Positions 10,319-20,598 of a DNA stretch of 64,000 nt are shown here, in pieces. The translations under genes were made by a program, and so were the position numbers. The stretch is taken from assembly GCA_922989275.2 (NCBI GenBank), contig OV277871.1:63757848-63821847 (forward strand), written 5' to 3'. Below the pieces are notes generated by a model, which ran no database searches, was not told the origin of the DNA, and saw only the letters and a program-made list of their open reading frames with translations. Position 1 is the first letter of the stretch. Each line of letters begins with the position of its first letter. The DNA is from Gari tellinella (Eukaryota; Mollusca; Bivalvia; Cardiida; Psammobiidae).

Positions 10319-10750
10319 ACAAAAAAAGCCCTCTCTATTGCGACCACTAAAACAATGGCTACTTGATTGTATAATAATAAAAGACAGTTGACAGCTTAAA
10401 AGCAAGGTAACAGTAATACAGAAAGCTCGTAAAGGAGCTTTTTGTTCAATTGTCACCTTGCTGTAACCCATTACCCAATAAATACACACTTTTTTACTCA
10501 TTCCTTAACTGAAGAAAATAGTTCCAATTCATACTGTCACAAATGAAAAATCATAAATAATTTCTTTATTTTAGTAGATAATAGCTTAAAGAAGGCTGAA
10601 AGTAATGCAGAATGCGCATTCTGCGTTACTTTCAACCTGCTTTAAGTGGTCAACTATTTTCAAAAATAGGGGTAATGGGTTAAGCAGTCACCTGTCATAA
10701 ACACGTAATACTTAGCTCAATTTAGTGGTCATAATAGAGAGGTTTCACAT
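10319..10750. mobile_element. M3 element interrupted by T1
   Basis: Decayed M3 termini CCCTCTCTATTGCGACCACT / AGTGGTCATAATAGAGAGG. The hairpin right arm (GTCACCTTGCTG) is cut by a T1 copy and resumes as GCAGTCACCTGTC. Confidence 0.65.
10467..10679. mobile_element. T1 nested in M3
   Basis: Left junction GTAA (10463-10466, one change from TTAA), right junction TTAA 10680-10683. The intact M3 at 11545 reads CTTTAAGCAGTCACC at this spot, giving the empty-site comparison. Confidence 0.75.
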
Positions 10751-10854
10751 TACTACAACATTTATTGTCCTGGTTGTGGGACCTTCGTCCAGCTGTTGTG
10801 TATATTTTGTTTGTGTGCGGTGTTGTCAGGTGGTTAAGAATGGTTGTCATTTAA

Positions 10855-11168
10855 CCCTTTACCCCATAAATACGCCTTTTTACACCGTTGATTAATTGCT
10901 CTACTGAAGAAAATAGTTCCAATTTATAGTGTGACAGAAAAAAATCATAAGAAATATTTCCATATTTTAGCAGATAGTAGCTTAAAGCAGGCTGAAAGTA
11001 AAGCAGAATGCGTCTAAGGCACATTCTGCTTTATGTTCAGCCTGCTTTACTCTATTATCTGCTAGTATAGAGAATATATTTCTTATGGTTCATAGTCATG
11101 AATTGGAACTATTTTCTTCAGTGGAACAATAAATTTATTGTGTATCAATACCATACTGGATTAATGGG
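10855..11168. mobile_element. T1, long fully palindromic form
   Basis: TTAA 10851-10854 and 11169-11172. Both halves carry the ACTGAAGAAAATAGTTCC arm type, so the inverted repeat extends well beyond the hairpin; 314 bp. Confidence 0.7.
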
Positions 11169-11172
11169 TTAA

Positions 11173-11415
11173 CTCTTTGAACCCTAGTCCCGCATAAAGG
11201 CGTGCTTTTCAAACAATGTATGTGTGAATAGTACACATGTCCTATGCAAACAGTGAAGACCCAGATCAGAGGGCTCCGAAAGGAGCCCTCTGATCAGGGT
11301 CTTCACTGTTTGTCATAATTCAAAACATTGGCAAAAACAACCCTTAACAGTCAGAAATGGACCAGACTAAAATGGAAACTGGAATTTTCCATTTAAAGTT
11401 TCAGGGAGGAAAGAG
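11173..11415. mobile_element. T3 family MITE (TTAA-flanked)
   Basis: Family reference for T3. Shares TTAA 11169-11172 with the upstream T1 and ends at TTAA 11416-11419. Ends CTCTTTGAACCCTAG / CAGGGAGGAAAGAG. Core arms CAAACAGTGAAGACCCAGAT, apex CAGAGGGCTCCGAAAGGAGC. About 243 bp, no open frame. Confidence 0.8.
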
Positions 11416-11544
11416 TTAAGGCCAATAACGCTAGGTTTCAAATGGGTTAAATGTTTTGGGGGAGTTTAGCTTATGTAATGCTTCATTAGCTGTCTGCTTT
11501 ATACATTACTGTACCTGCAAAGTCTTAATACAGGAACCTAATTA

Positions 11545-11750
11545 CAGTAAAACCTCTCTATAGCGGCCACTAAAACGAGGACTAATTTGTTGTTTAAATG
11601 ACAGGTGACAGCTTAAAGCAAGGTGACAGTAAAACAGAAAGCTCCTACAGGAGCTTTCTGTTTTACTGTCACCATGCTTTAAGCAGTCACCTGTCAAAAA
11701 CAACTAATAAATTAGCACACTTTAGTGGCCGTTATAGAGAGGTTTTACTG
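11545..11750. mobile_element. M3 family MITE (TA-flanked), intact
   Basis: Family reference for M3. TA 11543-11544 and 11751-11752. Ends CAGTAAAACCTCTCTATAGC and inverse complement, followed by GGCCACTAAAA. Inner hairpin ACAGGTGACAGCTTAAAGCA, then GGTGACAGTAAAACAGAAAG, apex CTCCTACAGGAG. 206 bp, pogo/Tigger-like termini. About 320 bp after it show nothing recognisable. Confidence 0.8.
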
Positions 11751-12075
11751 TATTTTGACTTGAAAAACAATCCACCAGTGTAGCTTATATTGCTTCTGCA
11801 TGCGGCTTTTCATCGAGGCTGCACAGGGTAGATAACTGTGGCCTTTTCAGAACAGGGTCGGGGAGGGTTTAATTTATGTAGAAAGTGAAGCAGGTATATA
11901 TGGTCTTAATGTTGTTATTTTTCTCTGTTCTAGTAATGTTAAACAATGAGCATTGTGCCATAGCTTGTTTTGGATTTTATATTACTTTGGAATTAGGTTG
12001 TGTCTTTACACTGTGCTAGGCAATTATTGTTTATCACTCTCTGAAATGATGAAGCTTTTAACTCGTTTCCCTTAA

Positions 12076-12320
12076 CCCATTCCCCCATAAATACGCCTTT
12101 TTACGCCTGTAATTTATTCCTCCACTGAAGAAAATAGTTCACTTTTATATGTTGATGAATATGAATTATATATTAAATATTTTCTACATCCTAGCAGATA
12201 ATAGCTTAAAGCAGGCTGAAAGTAAAGCAAAATGCGCCTTATGGGCATTCTGCTTTACTTTCAACCTGCTTTAAGTCATCAACTGTCTTCAAAACTAGAA
12301 ACAGGCTATGGGGTAATGGG
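12076..12320. mobile_element. T1 element
   Basis: TTAA 12072-12075; right end GGTAATGGGTTAC (TTAA mutated). Hairpin apex TGCGCCTTATGGGCA. Confidence 0.75.
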
Positions 12321-12329
12321 TTACGAGCA

Positions 12330-12600
12330 TTCAATCTATTCCTCCGTTGAAGACAATAGTTCCAATTTATACAGTCATGAACAGGTACGATAAGAAATAG
12401 TTTCTATATCCTAGCAGGTGGTTGCTTAAAGCAAGCTGATAGTAATGTAGAATGCACCTCAAGGCACATTCTATGTTAATTTCATTCTGCTTTAAGTTAC
12501 CATCAGTAAGGATATATCAAGTATTTCTCATGTTGCATATTATTTTCTTCAATGGAGGAATGAATTAATTGTGTAAAAATAAAACCAAATTTAAGGGGTT
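12330..12600. mobile_element. T1 long form, decayed, tandem with previous
   Basis: CTATTCCTCCGTTGAAGAC and mirrored TTCAATGGAGGAATGAATTAA at the far side; hairpin arms point-mutated (GTAATGTAGAATGC). Ends lost. Confidence 0.55.
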
Positions 12601-12708
12601 ATTCTTGTATACCTGTAAAGAAGAAATTAGTTTGGCATGAGACTAATTAATGTTTGAATTATATATTATATGCATGTGAATGTGAAAAACAATTATCTAA
12701 CAAATTAA

Positions 12709-12915
12709 CCCGTTTGTGCCCACGATATGGGACATAGGCAAACAGTGTAGACTCTGATCAGACGCCGCATTATGCTGCGTCTGATCAGAGTCTACACTGT
12801 TTGCTGATAGGAATTTCAATATAAAACAAAATGAAAATTATGACCAGGCATCCCTTTGATAAAAAATGTACTAATCCAATATAAAACATGGAAGAATCTA
12901 CTGGGCGTAAATGGG
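12709..12915. mobile_element. T2 family MITE (TTAA-flanked)
   Basis: Family reference for T2. TTAA 12705-12708 and 12916-12919. Ends CCCGTTTGTGCCCA / TGGGCGTAAATGGG. Core near one end with arms CAAACAGTGTAGACTCTGAT and apex CAGACGCCGCATTATGCTGC. The other half is AT-rich with AATTTCAATATAAAACAAAA. No coding. Confidence 0.8.
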
Positions 12916-13092
12916 TTAACATAAACTCTCGTTTGCTGTATGACAAACAGTGCCGTAGAAAACCAATATATTTATAAGAGTGTTACACTCTATCTGATAG
13001 GGAAAGCTGCTCCCTTATTTATAATAGAACAGATAGTTCAGCAACAATATTTTAAGTTAAATCTTTGAATGCTATGTAATGTTCTAAAAAAG

Positions 13093-13165
13093 AATCAATG
13101 CAGGACAGAAGTAATGCAGAAAACTCCTTACTCTGAATGAAACAGAAAAATTTACTTCATGTACT
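13093..13165. mobile_element. N family hairpin remnant
   Basis: TGCAGGACAGAAGTAATGCAG; mirror arm decayed. Confidence 0.35.
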
Positions 13166-13175
13166 AATTATTTAA

Positions 13176-13392
13176 CCCATTACCCCATAATTTTGAAGAC
13201 AGGTGACCACTTAAAGGAGGTTGAATGTACCTTAAGGCACATTCTGCTTTACTTTCAGTCAGCTTTAAGTTACCACCTGCTAGGACATAAAACTTATTAT
13301 GTAGGATAGTCATGACTATAAAGTGAGGCTATTTTTGCTTCAGTATTGAAATAAATTAAAGGCATAAAAATGTGTATTTATGGAGTAATGGG
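13176..13392. mobile_element. T1 element (reverse)
   Basis: TTAA 13172-13175; right junction mutated to TTTC. Left hairpin arm has an internal deletion (GAGGTTGAATGTACC). Confidence 0.65.
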
Positions 13393-13405
13393 TTTCAGTA
13401 GTTAA

Positions 13406-13638
13406 TCCATTACCTATAGCTTGTTTCTAGTTTCGAAGATATGTGGCCACTTAAAGCAGGTTGAAAGTGAAGCAGAATGCGCCTTAAGGCGCATTCTACT
13501 TTACTTACAGCCTGCTTTAAGCTATCATCTGCTAGAATATAGAAAATATTTCTTATATAACTTATTCCTGACTGTTTAAAATTGGACTTTTTTCTTCATT
13601 GGAAGAATAAATGAAAGGCGTATTTATAGGGTAATGGG
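13406..13638. mobile_element. T1 element (reverse)
   Basis: TTAA 13402-13405; right GGGTTAC. Apex GCGCCTTAAGGCGC perfect. Confidence 0.75.
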
Positions 13639-14089
13639 TTACAGGAATGAAGGTGGCATCTGTGGTAAACATTTCTTACCCATCTTTAGAGTGATAAACA
13701 CAGGCTTGATGCATTAATATTGCTTGGCATTTTCTTTTATATTCAGCATGTAATGTTTTCATTTCTATTGCTCAATGCATATTTCATTTTAACTGTATGG
13801 ATGGTGGCTGGCTGATGTACCTGGGTTGTGCCCGGGGGTATGACAGAATAAGTGTCCGTTATTTTCACTACCAAGTAGTTTTCACATGAATTTTGTTTGT
13901 TTCCTTTTTTCTCCTTTTTTCTTTCTGACTATTCGAATTTTGTTGATAATGTCAGCTATGCTGTTGATAATTAATAAATCGATGTAAACTTAATGTCCAG
14001 TGTTGTGTTTTATATTTAGATCACCTGAGCACAAACCGCTCATTTTGAGCTATTGTGAAACCGCGGTGTCTGCCGTTACTTTAAACCTA
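13639..14089. other. No gene seen; candidate polyadenylation hexamer
   Basis: Unrepetitive, with T-rich tracts and an AATAAA near 13972. It could be a transcript end downstream of the kinase, but 11 kb of repeats lie between, so this is weak. Confidence 0.2.
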
Positions 14090-14360
14090 GTAACCCCTGA
14101 AACTTTCAATGGAAAATTCCAATTTCGAATATAGTCTAGTCCATTTTTGACTATGAAGGGTTGTTTTAATTTATTGAAAAATGACAAACATTGTGGACCC
14201 TTAACCTGTTACACCTTAGCCTGTTTCTAAAATTGAAAATAGATTACCACTTAAAGCAGGTTGAAAGTAAAAAGCTGTAAGAAGGCGTATTTATGGGGTA
14301 ATGGGTTAAGGATCCCTCTGAGCAGGGTCTACATTGTTTACATGTGACAAGTGTACTCCT
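14090..14360. mobile_element. T3 element (reverse) interrupted by a T1 relic
   Basis: CCCCTGAAACTTTCAATGG and TGACAAACATTGTGGACCC on the left, GGATCCCTCTGAGCAGGGTC on the right of a 101-bp T1 relic (14205-14305) bounded by TTAA 14201-14204 and 14306-14309. The apex of T3 normally carries TCCTTAAGGA, the probable target. Confidence 0.6.
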
Positions 14361-14533
14361 CACAGGTACAATGCTTGTTAATGATGATTAACTCGTCGCT
14401 GGGGCTGAATGTTCTTTTATCTCCGAAATTGGCTGCCCATGTCCAATCAAACTTTGTCAGTTGGCACTGGGAAAGACACCTTGTAAATATATTGACTAGA
14501 GTTATTCCCCTTGTTTCCATGACAAAGTCTTTT

Positions 14534-15618
14534 TAGCTCACCTGAGCTAGCTCAGGGTGAGCTTTTGCAATACATGTACTTGAATGTCCGTCGTGCGGCG
14601 TCCGTCGTTCGTCGTCAACAATTTTAGTGTTTACACTCTAGAGGCCACAATATTTATCCAATCTTTCTGAAACTTGCTCAGATTGTATATTACCATAAGA
14701 GTTCGGATGAGTTCTATTTTGGTTGAAATCGGACTAATAGGTCAAGAGTCATCTACCTTTGAATTGCTGAAAATGCCATATTTAACTGTTTACACTCTAG
14801 AGACCACAATATTTATCCAATCTTTCTTAAACTTGCTCAGAATGTATATTATCATAAGAGTTTGGATGAGTTCGATTATGGTTGAAAAAGGTCAAGAGTT
14901 ATCTACCTTTGAATTGCTGAAAATGCCATATTTAACAGTGTTTACACTCTAGAGGCCACAATATTTATCCAATCTTTCTCATACTTGCTCAGATTGTATA
15001 TTACCATAAGAGTTTGGATGAGTTTGATTATGGTTGATATCAGACTAATAGGTTAAGAGTAATCTACCTTTGAATTGCTGAAACTGCCATATTTAACAGT
15101 GTTTACACTCTAGAGGCCACACTATTTATCCAATCTTTCTCAAACTTGCCCAGATTATACATAACCATAAGAGTTCCAATAAGTGCAATTATGGTTGAAA
15201 TCGGACCCATACATGTAGGTCAAGAGTTATCTGCCCTTGAACTGCTGAAAATGCTTTATCTTACAGCGTTTTCGCTCTTGCAACTACAGTTTTCAGTTGC
15301 AAGCAAAGTATATAGCTCTAAGTTCCCCAAAGAGTGCAATTATTGTTGAAATCTAATCTTTGGGGCAATAGTTATCTGCCCTTGATATACTTTGAAATGG
15401 TAGAAAATGCTTAATTTTAGTATTGTTTCAAGGCTCTAGTTATCTGCCCTTGATGTACTCTACTATACTAGAATTATGAGGTTGTATTCCAAAATTGTTT
15501 ACATGCTATACTACAAATTTGGATAGATTTAGATTAAAACGGGTGAAACAGAAAGGTAAAGCTATCAGGCTTCAGTACAACAGGTGAGCGATATCAGGGC
15601 CTTCAGGCCCTCTTGTTT
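14534..15618. repeat. Common bivalve repeat with internal ~155-bp tandem units
   Basis: Starts AGCTCACCTGAGC, then a CGTCCGTCGTTCGTCGTC tract. Units beginning GTTTACACTCTAGAGGCCAC follow at about 14629, 14788, 14940 and 15101. Ends CAGGTGAGCGATATCAGGGC and a CCTTCAGG hairpin before CCTCTTGTTT. From general familiarity this layout is abundant in bivalve genomes. No coding. Confidence 0.75.
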
Positions 15619-15889
15619 GAAAAGGTGCTCCCCAATTCCGATTGTCGTATTTAAAAAGATAGCACATAAATACCTCTGTATTATATGGTCTGTGGTTCAA
15701 ATTAGTAATAACATGAGTGCCAGGAATGTCGCAGATGGTGAACATTAAAGAAAACCATATTGTCTGGAACGTAGTTCCTATAATACCAGGAACGTATATA
15801 GAAACTCTAATGTACGTTCCCGATAATACCAATACGTAATTTGGTATGTGAGTACATCTTTGGATAGCTGTGTGTCGTATACCATGTTA

Positions 15890-16300
15890 ACCTTTTCCCA
15901 CATAAAAGCCACCATTAGCACATTTAACATTCATTCCTCCCCTGAAGAAATAGTTCCAATTTATAGAGATATACAGTGGATAATGTGTTATTCTTTCCCA
16001 ATAAACGCGTTTACGCTCAAACTATTATTTACAGTGCAAACAGTTTGGAGCCAGGTCAGACGCCGGGTAACCCGGCGTCTGATCAGGCTCCAAACTGTTT
16101 GCCACCAAGATAAACATGAATTATCAGAATTGTCCAAAAGTTGTACTTTTCTACGTTTTAGTGCTTTGCGTTTGCGTACGTTTGCGTTTAAACGGGAAAG
16201 AATAACAGATTCTCCACTGTACACATGTACGAAAAGAAATATGTATTGTCTAGCAATTGTTGGATTAAAGCAGACTGAAACCAAATTAAAGTGGTATTGT
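15890..16300. mobile_element. T1 remnant interrupted by M1
   Basis: Left: CTCCCCTGAAGAAATAGTTCC up to TA 15972-15973. Right from 16222: ACGAAAAGAAATATG and ATTAAAGCAGACTGAAAC. The two flanks join into a normal T1 half. Confidence 0.6.
15974..16219. mobile_element. M1 family MITE (TA-flanked), nested in T1
   Basis: Family reference for M1. TA duplications 15972-15973 and 16220-16221. Ends CAGTGGAGAATCTGTTATTC with CTTTCCC and inverse complement; one flank has CAAACGTACGCAAACGCAAA, the other AAACGCGTTTACGCTAAAAC. Core arms CAAACAGTTTGGAGCCWGAT and apex CAGACGCCGGGTAACCCGG. 235-250 bp, no gene. TA site and CAGT start suggest Tc1/mariner-pogo mobilisation. About 18 near-complete and 11 decayed copies in the window. 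Confidence 0.8.
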
Positions 16301-16549
16301 TGCTAGACGAAACGGTAAAATCTAGTTAATCAAGAAATTACCCATTCACAATACTCCAAGTCCAAATTAGGTCAAGGTCGAAATGAGTGTTGGGTGATGT
16401 TGGTTGATTAGGCAATAACTGCATAAGTATCTAAGCATTTGAGTAAGTGGTATTGGTGCTAGACGAAACGGTTAACTCTAGTTAACCTGTTACGGGCGGA
16501 CTGACCGGGCAATTACTATCTGCTTCGGCATCTACAGATGCCGGGGCTT
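16301..16549. repeat. Right part of the TATGCCCCCGG bivalve repeat
   Basis: GGTGCTAGACGAAACGGT, AAGTCCAAATTAGGTCAAGG and a final CGGGCGGACTGACC plus GGCATCTACAGATGCC hairpin. Same family as 61775-62392. Confidence 0.65.
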
Positions 16550-16624
16550 AGAATATGGATATTTTGCACATCTCATGAGTTAGGGGTAGTAAATTTAGTG
16601 TCTGAGTAATCTTGTAATGATGTA

Positions 16625-16861
16625 CAGTGGAGAATGTGTTATTCTTTCCCAATAAACGCGTTTACGCTAAAACTATTATTTGCAGTGCAAACAGTTTGGA
16701 GCCAGATCAGACGCCGGGTAACCCGGCGTCTGATCAGGCTCCAAACTGATTGCCACCATGAAATATCAGAATTGACCAAAAGTTGTTATTTTCTACGTTT
16801 TAATGTTTTGCGTTTGCGTACGTTTGCGTTTAAACGGGAAAGAATAACAGATTCTCCACTG
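16625..16861. mobile_element. M1 element
   Basis: TA 16623-16624 and 16862-16863. Slightly short; one arm tail reads CTGATTGCC. Confidence 0.8.
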
Positions 16862-16999
16862 TAGTGCCGTGGGATGTGAAAACTGGCGTACCATTTGCAG
16901 TTCACAATTATATCGACCTTTATATTCACATGACCTCACTTTTAGAATGAACTTATCATTACCATAAAGACACATTTCAAAGATAAACCTTGACATGTA

Positions 17000-17245
17000 C
17001 AGTGGAGAATCTGTTATTCTTTCCCGTTTAAACGCAAACGTACGCAAACGCAAAGCACTAAAACGTAGAAAAGTACAACTTTTGGATAATTCTGATAATT
17101 CATGTTTATCTTGGTGGCAAACAGTTTGGAGCCTGATCAGACGCCGGGTTACCCGGCGTCTGATCTGGCTCCAAACTGTTTGCACTGCAAATAATAGTTT
17201 TAGCGTAAACGCGTTTATTGGGAAAGAATAACGTTTTCTCCACTG
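17000..17245. mobile_element. M1 element, opposite orientation
   Basis: TA 16998-16999 and 17246-17247. With the copy at 16625 it forms an inverted pair only 139 bp apart. Confidence 0.8.
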
Positions 17246-17314
17246 TAAGCTCTACCTAAGAGAGGCTGAGTCACCGAGACTCCACCATGTCTCTCAACAT
17301 CCATAAAGTATATA

Positions 17315-17439
17315 CAGTCGAACTTAAATATCTCTAACTCGCTTAACTCGAAATATCCGATGTATCGAAACATGAATTTGCCTTATTTCCGAGCTCGGTT
17401 AAGGTGAACATGCCCGTGTTTCAAAGTTAAAACGCGGCT
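17315..17439. mobile_element. M4 element, half copy
   Basis: CAGTCGAACTTAAATATCTC to AAAGTTAAAACGCGGCTT, i.e. one arm up to the apex; the second arm is missing and an M1-type core remnant (17448-17518) follows. Confidence 0.6.
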
Positions 17440-17570
17440 TGTATGTCAATTGCAAACCATTTGGAACCGGGTCAGACGTCGAGTAAACCGGCGTATGATC
17501 AGGCTGAAAATTGTTTTCGATTCAAATTAAAACTTATTGTTATGCCCCTGCGACAATCAATCGGTGTGGG

Positions 17571-17589
17571 GTGGGGGGGGGGGGGGGGT
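17571..17589 (+). repeat. Poly-G run
   Basis: About 19 G in TGTGGGGTGGGG context, possibly G-quadruplex forming; followed by TTCGTTCGTCCG-like simple sequence and no recognised gene up to 17861. Confidence 0.7.
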
Positions 17590-17864
17590 ACTGTTTTACC
17601 CCGTCAGTTCGCTCGTTCGTTCGTCCGCCCAACATACAGAACGTACTTTGGCTGGCTAATTTCTCCTACAGTTTTGAAACTATATATAACCTTATGTGTG
17701 CGTGTGCACATATACCATAGATGGGCATGCGAACAGTGTTGACCTGCTTTACTTTATAACAAAATTACAGTCTGTTTAACTTAGTCGAATTTTGCCGGCG
17801 GGGCATCATAGTTGTCTTGCTAAGTCATCCCTCTAGTTGCTACATTGCGTTTAGTTTCGTTTAA

Positions 17865-18086
17865 CCCATTACCACGCCTTTTTACGACTTTAATTTATTC
17901 CTCCATTGAAGGAAATAGTTTCAACTTATACAGTCAGAAAGGTGTAGCAAAATAAATATTTTCTATATTCTATCAGATGATAGCTTAAACTGGCTGAAAG
18001 TAAAGCAGAATACGCCCTAAGGCGTATTCAGCTTTACTTTCAACCTGCTTTAAGTAGTCACCAGTTTTCAAAACTAGAAACATGCT
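17865..18086. mobile_element. T1 element, right end replaced
   Basis: TTAA 17861-17864. Right end stops at AGAAACATGC and runs into a lone M1-type terminus (AAACGGGAAAATAATAACG, 18088-18113). Confidence 0.65.
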
Positions 18087-18137
18087 AAACGGGAAAATAA
18101 TAACGTCTTCACCACTTACGAGTGGGTGGGTGACATA

Positions 18138-18383
18138 CAGTGGAGAATCTGTTATTCTTTCCCGTTTAAACGCAAACGTACGCAAACGCAAAACACTAAA
18201 ACGTAGAAAAGAACAACTTTTGGACAATTCTGATAATTCTTTTTTATCTTGGTGGCAAACAGTTTGGAGCCTGATCAGACGCCGGGTTACCCGGCGTCTG
18301 ATCTGGCTCCAAACTGTTTGCACTGCAAATAATAGTTTTAGCGTAAACGCGTTTATTGGGAAAGCATAACAGATTCTCCACTG
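18138..18383. mobile_element. M1 element
   Basis: TA 18136-18137 and 18384-18385; nearly identical to 17000-17245. Confidence 0.8.
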
Positions 18384-19306
18384 TACAGTAAAAGTCTTAT
18401 CAGACACATACAAAAAACGAGGTATTTCGCTCTCTATATACGGTATATAAGCTACCATAACTGCCAATCAAGCTAAATGATTGGACATATAGTACTGTCT
18501 GGTTTTATTTCCGGTTTCCTGATCCAGATGACTTGTAGTAAAAGTTGTTTATTTGAAAACTGAGTATTACATGTAGTCCAAAACATTACCGATAGCATGA
18601 TACTGGTAGATATCGGCATCACCATCATCGACAAAACTACCAATGGCAATAGTAACAGATTGTCATACAAATAAATTGACACATGAATCTTAATTACAAC
18701 AAACTCCTGCACCTCCATGTCTTCTTCAACAATTGGCGTACCCTGTCTTTATTTCTAATTTAAATTTTTAGGTATTTTCAGGGTTTAAACCGTTCCTACT
18801 TTTTCCTACTTTTTTCCTACTTTTTAATTACCCTCCTACTTTCCCTAATTTTCTTCCAAAACCTCCTACTATATCTGCTTTTTGCCTAATGAGTCTTCAA
18901 GCACCCTTAGAATGGCCAAAAATGCAGGAAATGAAGCGCTTGATTTCAAAATTTTCCCGGGGGAGGGTCCCCGGACCCCTACACATATCTGAGCGCATAT
19001 TGAGCTTGTTGAACTAAATTATGATCAAAGAATAAAATGTCTTGAGGAGAGAATATCTTTAATTCAAGATTACGGTTTACTTTAGTTTCTATGAGCACGA
19101 TGATTTCATAGGTTATCTTGTACACATTTGTACCAAACAGTTCCTACTATTCCAACTATTCCTACTATTATTTTTTAATCTTCCTACTTTTTCCACTGGA
19201 AAAACTCCTACTTTTTGCACTGAGACCAGTTGAATGCCTGTATTTTGACTTAAGAATTATTACAATGAGTGTCAAACAGTTGGGATCCTGTCTGATCGTA
19301 AATATA
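18384..19306. other. No gene; CCTACTTTTT-rich stretches
   Basis: Two T-rich stretches built on CCTACTTTTT (about 18795-18880 and 19137-19222) surround a GGGGGAGGGTCCCCGGACCC segment, perhaps the edge of an older element. An M1/T5-type core fragment GTCAAACAGTTGGGATCCTG is at 19271. Confidence 0.4.
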
Positions 19307-19611
19307 CAGAGCTCCCTCTACAGCGACACCCAATGGGATACAAATAGTGTGTGCGTTGTGTTTAAATGAGGGACATTTGCTTACATTTGCAAACAGCTTG
19401 GATCCAGATCAGACGCCGCGTTACGCGATTCAAGCTGTTTGCAACTCTTAATTATCTTTCCTCTATAAAATGCCCCGTATGTAAAACAGCGGACGACGAT
19501 TAGTAGCAGACGACATTGCAGCGGTGAATAAGTTGGGCATAATTGTCTTGCTTTTGGGAAGAGCGGCAAGCGTTGTTGAAAGGAGACAATCGTTGTTGGG
19601 AGGGAGCGCTG
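19307..19611. mobile_element. M2 element with one core arm deleted
   Basis: TA 19305-19306; CAGAGCTCCCTCTACAGCG to GGGAGGGAGCGCTG. The core goes from GCGTTACGCG directly to ATTCAAGCTGTTTG. Confidence 0.7.
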
Positions 19612-19654
19612 TTACAATTTCCAATTAGGGAATTAAAATGATATTTATTTTTAA

Positions 19655-19762
19655 AACTGCTCTTTTCTAATATTTCGACATCTAAGGACCTTTTTAAAAT
19701 CTTAGAAAAAGGCCATTAAAAATTAAACTAGAGGTCGAAATATTAGAAAGGTGCAGTTTTAT
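19655..19762. repeat. Inverted repeat of unknown class
   Basis: AAAACTGCTC and TTTCTAATATTTCGAC with mirrored GTCGAAATATTAGAAA and GTGCAGTTTT; inner AAGGACCTTTTT / AAAAAGGCC. Confidence 0.5.
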
Positions 19763-19779
19763 CAATTAGTGTTTGCAAA

Positions 19780-19838
19780 ACAATATTGTACTGTTTGTCT
19801 ATGTCCCATATATGGGATCATGGGCACAAATGGGCTAA
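19780..19838. mobile_element. T2 terminal fragment
   Basis: ACTGTTTGTCTATGTCCCAT, ATATGGGATCATGGGCAC and AAATGGGCTAA: one end of T2 only. A short ATCGATA hairpin follows (19851-19918). Confidence 0.5.
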
Positions 19839-20048
19839 GGTCACGACAGTAGACCATCGATATCAAAGTCAAACTATCGATACTATAATCGATAGTTTGA
19901 GTTGGTATCGATGGTTGGACCTCTATCACTTTCAACAAAGAAATGCAGATCTAGTTAAACGCTTTTTTCACAAGTATCTCCACAAGTTGTACCAGACTTT
20001 TTTGAGATGGCGTATATCATTGTGTTCCAAATGTGTGCCTCTTTTCAT

Positions 20049-20230
20049 CCTTTACCCTATAGCTTGTTTTCAATATTGAACACAGATGATTGCTTTAAGC
20101 AGGTTGAAATTGAAGCAGAATGCGCCTTAATGCGCATTCTGCTTTATTTACAGCCTTCTTGAAGCTACCACCTGCTAGGACATAGAAATCATTACTTATT
20201 GTTCATATTCTTAGTAGTAAATTAGGAAAC
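20049..20230. mobile_element. T1 element truncated by a tandem array
   Basis: CCTTTACCCTATAGCTTG, hairpin with GCGCCTTAATGCGC apex; breaks off at AATTAGGAAACTAT where the next feature begins. Confidence 0.55.
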
Positions 20231-20261
20231 TATCGTGCTAGTATTGCAATAGTGAATCCAA

Positions 20262-20450
20262 CTATCGATAGTCTATCGTGATAGCGTTTTTCACCTATCG
20301 ATAACTATCGCGATAGTGTTTTTCACCTATTGATAACTATCGCGACAGTTGTTTCACCTATCGATAACTATCGCGACAGTGTTTATCACCTATCGATAAC
20401 TATCGCGATAGTGTTTTTCACCTATCGATAACTATCGCGATAGCGATATC
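20262..20450 (+). repeat. 32-bp tandem repeat of TATCGATA/TATCGCGATA palindromes
   Basis: Five to six units of ATCGATAACTATCGCGATAG plus TGTTTTTCACCT, spacing 31-32 bp; followed by ACTCATCCCTA. Each unit contains two self-complementary motifs. Confidence 0.75.
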
Positions 20451-20598
20451 GGTCGCAATACTCATCCCTACTAATAACCGTCAAAGGCGATTTTCCATCC
20501 AAACTTCCAATGTAACCTTTTTGTGGCTTAAGTGTCTGTTGCATTTTTTTGAATGACAGATAAAATACCACCAAACCTAGGGTTAGTGACCATAGATA

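Noticed and set aside
2670..14000. Idea that this whole stretch is one long 3' UTR of the kinase
   Set aside because: No continuous evidence; it is mostly TTAA and TA elements, and AATAAA also occurs inside them.
15848..18467. Many frames with recurring [24 protein letters not shown] peptides on both strands (also at 20.7, 27.8, 30.2, 34.2, 40.0 and 45.6 kb)
   Set aside because: They are translations of the M1 palindromic core and flanks, appear on both strands of each copy, and have no start or splice context. They are not a protein family.
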